Part shown: in pieces, positions 58,065 to 64,000 of the stretch
How positions within the stretch are numbered: position 1 is the first letter of the stretch
How the letters are laid out: each line of letters opens with the position of its first letter
Assembly: GCF_013407925.2 (NCBI RefSeq)
Contig: NZ_CP060201.1
Location: forward strand, 1,984,001 to 2,048,000
DNA length: 64,000 nucleotides
Source: Pseudomonas protegens
GTDB taxonomy: Bacteria > Pseudomonadota > Gammaproteobacteria > Pseudomonadales > Pseudomonadaceae
Direction: 5' to 3'
Translations under genes and position numbers: made by a program
The notes under the pieces: model-generated
Told to the model about the DNA's origin: nothing
What the model saw: the letters and a program-made list of their open reading frames with translations, nothing else
The model's database searches: none

Positions 58065-59459
58065 TTACAGATGGCTTTCTGCGTACTCCGCCAGGATCGA
58101 GCGCGGCACCCCTTGCAGGGTGATGTGCACGCCGTTGGGGAAGTCCTTGAAGCGTTCGGTGAGGTAGGTCAGGCCCGAGCTGGTGGCCGACAGGTAAGGG
58201 GTGTCGATCTGTGCCAGGTTGCCCAGGCACACCACTTTTGAACCGGCGCCGGCACGGGTGATGATGGTTTTCATCTGGTGCGGGGTGAGGTTCTGGCATT
58301 CGTCGATCAGGATCAGGCTCTGCTGGAAGCTGCGACCGCGAATGTAGTTCAGGGATTTGAACTGCAACGGCACCTTGCTGAGGATGTAGTCGACGCTGCC
58401 GTGGGTGTTCTCGTCATCCATATGCAGGGCTTCGAGGTTGTCGGTGATAGCGCCCAGCCAGGGTTCCATCTTCTCCGCCTCGGTGCCCGGCAGGAAGCCG
58501 ATCTCCTGGTCCAGCCCCTGCACGCTGCGGGTGGCGATGATGCGCCGGTAGCGCTTGCTAACCATGGTCTGCTCGATGGCGGCGGCCAGGGCCAGGATGG
58601 TCTTGCCGGAGCCGGCGGCGCCGGACAGGTTGACCAGGTGGATGTCCGGGTCGAGCAGCGCGTACAGCGCCAGGCCCTGATAGATGTCTCGCGGTTTCAG
58701 GCCCCAAGCTTCCTGGTGCAACAGGGGTTCCTGATGCAGGTCGAGGATCAGCAGCACGTCGGCGCGGATTTCCTTGATCCAACCGACAAAGCCCTGTTCG
58801 TCGATGATGAATTCATTGATGTGCACCGCCGGCAGGTTGTCGATCAACTGCACCTGGTGCCAGGTACGGCCGTGGTCCTGGCGGGTTTCCACCTTGCTTA
58901 CGCGGTCCCAGAACGAGCCGCTCATGTTGTGGAAACCATTGGGCAGCAGGGACACGTCGTCCACCAGCTGGTCGGTGCTGTAGTCCTCGGCGGCGATCCC
59001 GCAGGCCCGCGCCTTGAGGCGCATGTTGATGTCTTTGGTCACCAGCACCACGGGCAGGTCCTTGTTGCGCGCGTGCAGGTCGATCAGCTGGTTGATGATG
59101 ATGTTGTCGTTGAGGTTCTCCGGCAACAGGCTGTTGGGCTCGTTGCGCTTGCTCATCAGGATCGACAGCAAGCCCTTGGGCCCGCTCTTGCCGCGCTGGA
59201 TCGGCACCCCCAGCTCGACATCCTCGGGCGAGGCCTCGCCCAGGGTCTTGTCGATCAGGCGGATCGCCTGGCGGCATTCTGCGGCCACGCTGTGATGCCC
59301 GCTCTTGAGCTTGTCCAGCTCTTCGAGAACGGTCATGGGAATGGCGACGTGGTGTTCTTCGAAATTCAGTAAGGCGTTGGGATCGTGAATCAATACATTG
59401 GTATCGAGTACATAAAGGATTGGCTGGTTGGAAGAAGCGCTACGTCCGTGGTCATCCAT
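58065..59459 (-). CDS. PIN-PhoH family ATPase (YlaK-type)
   Basis: This 464-residue protein has an N-terminal PIN nuclease domain (about residues 14-150: YVLDTNVLIHDPNAL, ALVLVTKDINMRLKARACG-like stretch) and a C-terminal PhoH ATPase (about 235-460: Walker A GAAGSGKTILAL, Walker B LILIDECQNL). The pair is thought to combine RNA binding/cleavage with ATP hydrolysis. It is longer than E. coli PhoH, which lacks the PIN domain. It has an unusual structured leader. Confidence 0.9.
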   Translation of the reverse strand: MDDHGRSASSNQPILYVLDTNVLIHDPNALLNFEEHHVAIPMTVLEELDKLKSGHHSVAAECRQAIRLIDKTLGEASPEDVELGVPIQRGKSGPKGLLSILMSKRNEPNSLLPENLNDNIIINQLIDLHARNKDLPVVLVTKDINMRLKARACGIAAEDYSTDQLVDDVSLLPNGFHNMSGSFWDRVSKVETRQDHGRTWHQVQLIDNLPAVHINEFIIDEQGFVGWIKEIRADVLLILDLHQEPLLHQEAWGLKPRDIYQGLALYALLDPDIHLVNLSGAAGSGKTILALAAAIEQTMVSKRYRRIIATRSVQGLDQEIGFLPGTEAEKMEPWLGAITDNLEALHMDDENTHGSVDYILSKVPLQFKSLNYIRGRSFQQSLILIDECQNLTPHQMKTIITRAGAGSKVVCLGNLAQIDTPYLSATSSGLTYLTERFKDFPNGVHITLQGVPRSILAEYAESHL

Positions 59460-59804
59460 ACTCGGTCACCTTATGTGGGAGCCAGTCGACGCAATACCAT
59501 GGGGTATCGCGCCTCGAATGACCACCGAATTCACCCGCAGGGGGGTCAGGTGAGCTGCACACAAGGAGTCTTGGAAGACGCCACCTGTGTCGCAGGTTTC
59601 GGCGGTCTGAGTTCGTAATACTCCAAAAACCGTGACAGGAAAACGCACTTTGACGCTTTTTTGATGTTTATTTTTCAGAGTGACGAAAAGCCCTTGGCGC
59701 ACCGCCTGCTCACCGTTAAAGTCGGAAGTCCGCCTTCCTCGAAATCCCGTCGAAATCCACCCCTTTTTCCGCCCACGCCCCGTGTTTCCGGGCGTTTGGC
59801 GCGT
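59460..59804. promoter_or_regulatory. Upstream region of the PIN-PhoH gene
   Basis: This 345-base gap has no gene. It holds a nine-base hairpin (CGCAATACC at 59491-59499 with GGTATCGCG at 59504-59512, one G-U pair in minus-strand RNA) 32-53 bases before the PhoH start, and a smaller one at 59583-59597 (ACCTG with CAGGT). Another stem (ACGCCC with GGGCGT, 59775-59795) follows the deacetylase-like gene. Confidence 0.5.
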
Positions 59805-60929
59805 TCAGCGAAACGCGTCCTGACAATCTTCCCAGCCGATGCCGCTCTGCGCGGTCTGCGCCAGCAACCAGGGCAGGCTGGTCTTGACCCCGTCCTGTTT
59901 GGCATTGAAGGCAATCACCCCGCGCCGCCACAGCAGCATCAGGGTCAGCACCCGTTGGCCACTGTCCTCGGCCTTGAGTCTGCCGGCGCCGTCCTGGGCG
60001 TCGATGTCCCACAACGCCACCTGCATGCCCTGGGCATTGAAGAAGCCCTCGGCGTCGGCGCGACGCTGGCCATAGGGTGGGCGGAACAGCGGCACATAGT
60101 TTTCCGGCAGCTTGCTCTTCACCAGATCGGCGCTGCGCTGGATCGAGTACTGCCAGTCCTGCCAGTGGCTGTGGGAGCGGAATTCCCAGCCCTGGACCCC
60201 GACGCACTGCCGGGAATACAGCGACTGCAGGCTGGCCACCGAGGCCTTGTCGAGGCGGTTCTGGATATCGTTGCCGAGGACGAAGAAGGTCCCGCTGAGA
60301 TTGGCCTTGCGCAGGTAGTTGGTGAGCCAGGGCGTGTTGTCCGGCGTCAGGTTGGCAGCGCTGTCGAAGGTCAGCAGAAACAGCCGGTCATTGAGCTCGT
60401 CGCCATTGCGCTCGTAGTCACCGAAACGCAGCACCTCGCTGCTACTCTGCGGGGACAGCGCCGCCTTGCGCAGCAACTCGTCCAGGTACTGCTCGTGGAA
60501 GCTGCGGCTGGGCTCGCCCCAACGGGCGTAATAGGAATCCTCGCTGAGCTGGAACTTGCCGGCCTGCTTGCGCAGCTGCTGCATGTTTTCCACCAGGAAA
60601 CAGAACGAAGCGTCCTGATCGCAGCTCTGCTGGGCGAAGTCGTAGTTCTCCAGCAGACGCGTCCACAGATGCTCACGCAGCTCGTTGATCGCCGCCATGT
60701 TGATCATGCGCAGGCCCAGACGCTGCTTGAGCGAGGCCTCGTCCCAGGCCTCGCTGACCAGCAAGGCACGGGCAAAGGTCAGGATCTCGGCCCGCGAGGC
60801 CACGTCGAACAGGGTCGGGCTGTCGAGCTTTTCCGGCCAGGTGCTGCGATCCAGGGTCGCCACGTCATTGGGCGCCGCCAGCACGCTGACACTCAGAAGC
60901 CAGGCCGAGAAGAGAAACGCGATACGCAA
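59805..60929 (-). CDS. Polysaccharide deacetylase-like exported protein, degenerate active site
   Basis: This 374-residue protein has a signal peptide (about residues 1-19, ending LAA), a helical region of about 160 residues and a NodB-like domain (about 182-365). The usual TFDDG motif is LLTFDSAA (Asp189 kept, the metal Asp is Ser190). The H(S/T)xxH motif is RSHSHWQDW without the second His at +4. RPPYG (283-287) is kept, and the His of motif 5 is Asn342 in VIAFNAKQ. The fold is retained, but deacetylase activity is doubtful. Confidence 0.85.
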   Translation of the reverse strand: MRIAFLFSAWLLSVSVLAAPNDVATLDRSTWPEKLDSPTLFDVASRAEILTFARALLVSEAWDEASLKQRLGLRMINMAAINELREHLWTRLLENYDFAQQSCDQDASFCFLVENMQQLRKQAGKFQLSEDSYYARWGEPSRSFHEQYLDELLRKAALSPQSSSEVLRFGDYERNGDELNDRLFLLTFDSAANLTPDNTPWLTNYLRKANLSGTFFVLGNDIQNRLDKASVASLQSLYSRQCVGVQGWEFRSHSHWQDWQYSIQRSADLVKSKLPENYVPLFRPPYGQRRADAEGFFNAQGMQVALWDIDAQDGAGRLKAEDSGQRVLTLMLLWRRGVIAFNAKQDGVKTSLPWLLAQTAQSGIGWEDCQDAFR

Positions 60930-61098
60930 AAGGGATGCCTCCAGAACAAAACCCGCGCGGCACTATAGCCGATCCGCCGGGCAACAAAGGCATCCCTAGC
61001 CACAACCGGCATCCACCACGCGTCAGCTATCGCCTTGATAGGTGGAGTCCCGGCGCCCGAGCCCCTAGAATCCCCCGACGCTTAAAGGAGACGACCCC

Positions 61099-61878
61099 AT
61101 GCTGATGGTGATTTCACCCGCCAAGACCCTCGATTACGAAACACCGCCGGTCACCCAGCGCTTTACCCAGCCGCAATACCTCGACCACTCCCAGGAACTG
61201 ATCCAGCAACTGCGGGAACTGAGCCCGGCGCAGATCAGCGAGCTGATGCACGTATCCGACAAGATCGGCGGCCTGAATGCCGCGCGCTTCGGCAGCTGGA
61301 CCCCGGCCTTCACCCCGGACAACGCCAAGCAGGCGCTGCTGGCGTTCAAGGGCGACGTCTACACCGGACTCAACGCCGAAACCTTGAGCGAAGCGGACTT
61401 CGACTACGCCCAGCAGCACCTGCGCATGCTCTCCGGCCTCTACGGCCTGCTGCGCCCCCTGGACCTGATGCAGCCCTACCGCCTGGAAATGGGCACCAAG
61501 CTGGCCAACGCCCGGGGCAAGGACCTGTACGCCTTCTGGGGCACCCGCATCAGTGAATGGCTGAACGAGGCGCTGGCCGAACAAGGCGACGACCTGCTGC
61601 TCAACCTGGCCTCCAACGAGTACTTCTCGGCGGTCAAGCGCACGGCCCTGAACGCACGGATCATCAACACCGAGTTCAAGGACCTGAAGAACGGCCAGTA
61701 CAAGATCATCAGCTTCTATGCCAAGAAGGCCCGGGGCCTGATGAGCCGTTTCGTCATCCAGGAACGCATCAACGACCCCGCCCAGCTCAAGCAATTCGAC
61801 GTCCAGGGCTACCGCTTCAGCGCGGAGCAATCCAAAGCCGACAATCTGGTATTCCTGCGCGACCACGCACCGGAGTAA
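61099..61878 (+). CDS. yaaA: Peroxide stress protein YaaA (DUF328)
   Basis: This 259-residue protein begins [16 protein letters not shown] and carries [40 protein letters not shown] and [16 protein letters not shown], the standard YaaA blocks. YaaA lowers free iron during peroxide stress in E. coli. It is divergent from the deacetylase-like gene. Confidence 0.94.
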   Translation: MLMVISPAKTLDYETPPVTQRFTQPQYLDHSQELIQQLRELSPAQISELMHVSDKIGGLNAARFGSWTPAFTPDNAKQALLAFKGDVYTGLNAETLSEADFDYAQQHLRMLSGLYGLLRPLDLMQPYRLEMGTKLANARGKDLYAFWGTRISEWLNEALAEQGDDLLLNLASNEYFSAVKRTALNARIINTEFKDLKNGQYKIISFYAKKARGLMSRFVIQERINDPAQLKQFDVQGYRFSAEQSKADNLVFLRDHAPE

Positions 61879-62692
61879 AGCGTTCCCCTGCCGCGCTCGT
61901 TGCCATCCGGCGAGCGCGCCAGAATGTGATCACCCGCACATTCCCCGCCTCTGATCAGCCATTTTTTTGGCGCTATAGAACTTTTCGCGTTTTCCCTAAC
62001 TTTTCTTTCACTCGACAACAGTGATTTTTTTCAGTAGTGGCACCACTTTTTTTATTCGGTAGTGGCACAAAACTATCCCCGCGCTTCAACTCCCCACAAC
62101 TAAAGGCCCAAACCTTAAGTGCTATCAGTTTGAAAGCAGTGCCATCTTTCTCACTATTTCAAGAAATTTCGCAAAACAGGATGAGCGGGCCGGAACTATG
62201 CCTGCGGACACCGCTCATACCACCGGTAACGATTCTCAACGAGCTTGTAAGAGATGACTTACACGGACTCAGCAGAAACTAATCAAGTTGCGACCACGGT
62301 TTGACCAGCGGGTCACCAACTTGAACTAAAGGGTAAACAACAGGAGATAAGGCGCCACCACTATCCCCTAACGAGCCAAGGAACAGCTGGCCTTCAAGGA
62401 CCACGAAAATCAACTGGAAAGCCCGCATTACGTGGCATCCAGGCCATCCACAGGATTACGGATGGTTTTTTCGAGAAACCTGCAGCAGGAGCCGCCGGCA
62501 ACATTCAAGGGCAAACCAGAACAACAAGGATCGGTTGTACACAACTTGAGTGCATTTATTTAGTCACTCTGAACTTAGTCTGCCTGCACCCGACACTACA
62601 GCGTACTTCGCTGTACTTACGAGTGCGCAACAACAGCTGGCAAACATTAACTCCGGCCATCTAATGGCGTGAATAACACAGAGGTAAATGCG
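61879..62692. promoter_or_regulatory. algD: algD upstream regulatory region (814 bases, no gene)
   Basis: The region is visibly more AT-rich than the genes around it and has no supportable coding sequence. It holds two copies of GTAGTGGCAC (62034-62043 and 62059-62068), a 9-base repeat ACTATCCCC (62072 and 62359), an inverted repeat ATGAGCGG/CCGCTCAT (62181-62188 and 62211-62218) around a possible AlgU promoter, and hairpins at 62246-62263 (TGTAAG/CTTACA) and 62534-62545 (GTTGT/ACAAC). Long structured algD leaders controlled by AlgU, AlgR and AmrZ are known in pseudomonads. Confidence 0.6.
62093..62219 (+). promoter_or_regulatory. Possible AlgU-type promoter of algD
   Basis: GAACTA at 62193-62198 and TCATA at 62215-62219 are 16 bases apart, resembling the AlgU/sigma-22 consensus GAACTT-N16-TCnnA with one -35 mismatch. 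The predicted leader is about 470 bases, comparable to the long algD leader known in P. aeruginosa. The feature start includes the AT-rich stretch upstream. The perfect GAACTT at 62571 has no TCnnA at the right distance. Confidence 0.35.
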
Positions 62693-64000
62693 ATGCGCAT
62701 CAGCATATTTGGTTTGGGTTACGTCGGTGCAGTCTGTGCCGGTTGCCTGTCCGCACGGGGCCATGAAGTGGTTGGCGTGGATATCTCGAAAGACAAGATC
62801 GACCTGATCAACGCCGGTAAATCGCCGATCGTTGAACCGGGTCTGGGTGAACTTCTGGCACAAGGGATTCAGACCGCTCGTCTGCGCGGCACCACCAACT
62901 TCGCCGAAGCCATCCGCGATACCGACCTGTCGATGATCTGCGTCGGCACCCCGAGCAAGAAGAACGGCGACCTGGAACTGGACTACATCGAATCGGTGTG
63001 CCGCGAGATCGGTTTCGTCCTGCGCGACAAGGCCACCCGCCACACCATCGTGGTGCGCAGTACCGTCCTGCCGGGCACGGTGAAGAACGTGGTGATCCCG
63101 ATTCTCGAAGACTGCTCGGGCAAGAAGGCCGGGGTGGACTTCGGCGTCGCGGTGAACCCCGAGTTCCTGCGCGAAAGCACCGCGATCAAGGACTACGACT
63201 TCCCGCCCATGACCGTGATCGGCCAGTTCGACCAGGCCTCCGGCGATGTGCTGCAAGCGCTGTACGAAGAGCTCGACGCGCCGATCATCCGCAAGGACAT
63301 CGAAGTCGCCGAGATGATCAAGTACACCTGCAACGTCTGGCACGCGACCAAGGTCACCTTCGCCAACGAGATCGGCAACATCGCCAAGGCCGTGGGTGTG
63401 GACGGCCGTGAAGTGATGGACGTGGTCTGCCAGGACAAGACCCTCAACCTGTCCCAGTACTACCTGCGCCCGGGCTTCGCCTTCGGCGGCTCCTGCCTGC
63501 CCAAGGACGTGCGCGCCCTGACCTACCGCGCCGGCTCCCTGGACATCGAGGCGCCGCTGCTCAACTCGCTGATGCGCAGCAACGAATCCCAGGTACAGAA
63601 CGCCTTCGACATCGTCTCCAGCCATGACAAGCGCAAGGTCGCCCTGCTCGGCCTGAGCTTCAAGGCCGGCACCGACGACCTGCGCGAGAGCCCGCTGGTG
63701 GAACTGGCGGAAATGCTCATCGGCAAGGGTTTCGACCTGAGCATCTACGACAGCAACGTCGAATACGCCCGGGTCCACGGTGCCAACAAGGACTACATCG
63801 AGTCGAAGATCCCCCACGTCTCGTCCCTGCTCAACTCGGACTTCGACGCGGTGATCGGCAATTCCGACGTGATCATCCTCGGCAACCGCGACGAGAAGTT
63901 CCGCGCCCTGGCCGAAGACGTCCCCCACGGCAAGCAGGTCATCGACCTGGTGGGCTTCATGTCCAAGGCCACCAGCGCCCAGGGCCGTACCGAAGGCATC
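62693..64000 (+). CDS. algD: GDP-mannose 6-dehydrogenase (3' end cut by window)
   Basis: This NAD-dependent enzyme oxidises GDP-mannose to GDP-mannuronate, the first committed step of alginate synthesis. The frame is open to the last base: 436 codons, about two residues short of the usual length. The NAD motif is FGLGYVGAVCAG at the N-terminus, the catalytic cysteine is in FAFGGSCLPKD (near residue 268) and GTDDLRESPLVELAEMLIGK lies in the C domain. GAGGT precedes the ATG at 62693. The rest of the alginate operon is expected just beyond the window. Confidence 0.95.
   Translation, partial: MRISIFGLGYVGAVCAGCLSARGHEVVGVDISKDKIDLINAGKSPIVEPGLGELLAQGIQTARLRGTTNFAEAIRDTDLSMICVGTPSKKNGDLELDYIESVCREIGFVLRDKATRHTIVVRSTVLPGTVKNVVIPILEDCSGKKAGVDFGVAVNPEFLRESTAIKDYDFPPMTVIGQFDQASGDVLQALYEELDAPIIRKDIEVAEMIKYTCNVWHATKVTFANEIGNIAKAVGVDGREVMDVVCQDKTLNLSQYYLRPGFAFGGSCLPKDVRALTYRAGSLDIEAPLLNSLMRSNESQVQNAFDIVSSHDKRKVALLGLSFKAGTDDLRESPLVELAEMLIGKGFDLSIYDSNVEYARVHGANKDYIESKIPHVSSLLNSDFDAVIGNSDVIILGNRDEKFRALAEDVPHGKQVIDLVGFMSKATSAQGRTEGI

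Noticed and set aside
59490..59515. CCCCATGG on the minus strand upstream of PhoH as a heat-shock sigma-32 -10 element.
   Set aside because: There is no CTTGAA-like -35 at the right distance; the motif is better explained by the hairpin.
62037..62282. An 81-codon GTG-start frame in the algD upstream region.
   Set aside because: No ribosome site, unusual composition and overlap with the repeats and the possible promoter; I read the region as regulatory.
62571..62592. The perfect GAACTT near algD as the AlgU -35.
   Set aside because: No TCnnA -10 is found 16-17 bases downstream.

Overview
The window reads as chromosomal core sequence of a GC-rich Pseudomonas of the fluorescens lineage (protegens/chlororaphis-like). 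The evidence is gene content typical of pseudomonads (nagF/nagE, dauBAR, aapJQMP, an estB product with the same active-site positions as P. fluorescens carboxylesterase II, algD), strong G/C third-position bias, and repeated Pseudomonas REP pairs between genes. There is no rRNA, tRNA, CRISPR, prophage or insertion sequence that I can see. The first gene is cut at its 5' end and the last, algD, at its extreme 3' end.

Layout. 1-2 kb: end of a CcsA/YpjD-like membrane protein and a CNNM/CorC transporter. 2.3-8.2 kb: MFS transporter, purT, a VUT-family transporter, a three-gene minus-strand cluster (NudL-type Nudix, gamma carbonic anhydrase, DUF1289), a divergent Nudix enzyme and an L,D-transpeptidase. 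8.4-15.7 kb: complete N-acetylglucosamine locus (GntR regulator, nagA, SIS-type deaminase, the IIA-HPr-EI fusion NagF and the permease NagE), closed by a terminator. 15.7-21.7 kb: a YqfO-like protein, purL and mltF. 21.8-27.9 kb: minus-strand lepA-lepB-rnc-era-recO-pdxJ. 28-36 kb: lptF-lptG facing away from pepA-holC-(Ala/Pro-rich protein)-valS. 36-41 kb: rlmF, an HU protein, yejK with a membrane glutaredoxin, GST, GIY-YIG and SnoaL-like proteins. 41.3-44.3 kb: a FadR-type regulator with an MFS exporter, then an mqsRA toxin-antitoxin pair. 44.3-48.5 kb: general amino acid ABC transporter aapJQMP. 48.9-55 kb: estB, rhlB, the D-to-L-arginine racemising genes dauBAR and a basic-type amino acid binding protein. 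55.2-59.5 kb: moaCDE, a YdcZ transporter, a LysR regulator and a PIN-PhoH ATPase. 59.8-64 kb: a degenerate polysaccharide deacetylase, yaaA, an 814-base AT-rich gene-free region and algD.

How the genes work together. The nag genes give import/phosphorylation (NagF and NagE), deacetylation (NagA) and deamination (SIS protein) of GlcNAc under a GntR repressor with visible half-sites. dauBAR, aapJQMP and the extra binding protein make a basic and general amino acid uptake/catabolism neighbourhood. lepA-to-pdxJ and pepA-holC-valS are housekeeping clusters. The end of the window starts alginate synthesis.

I did not find an obviously undescribed multi-gene system. The most useful second looks are the structured algD upstream region, a polysaccharide deacetylase that has lost several catalytic residues, a DauA active-site substitution, candidate operators for DauR, NagR, MqsA and a FadR-type regulator, a hairpin in the phoH leader, and the lepA/lptG gene order. 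All promoter and operator calls are by eye.
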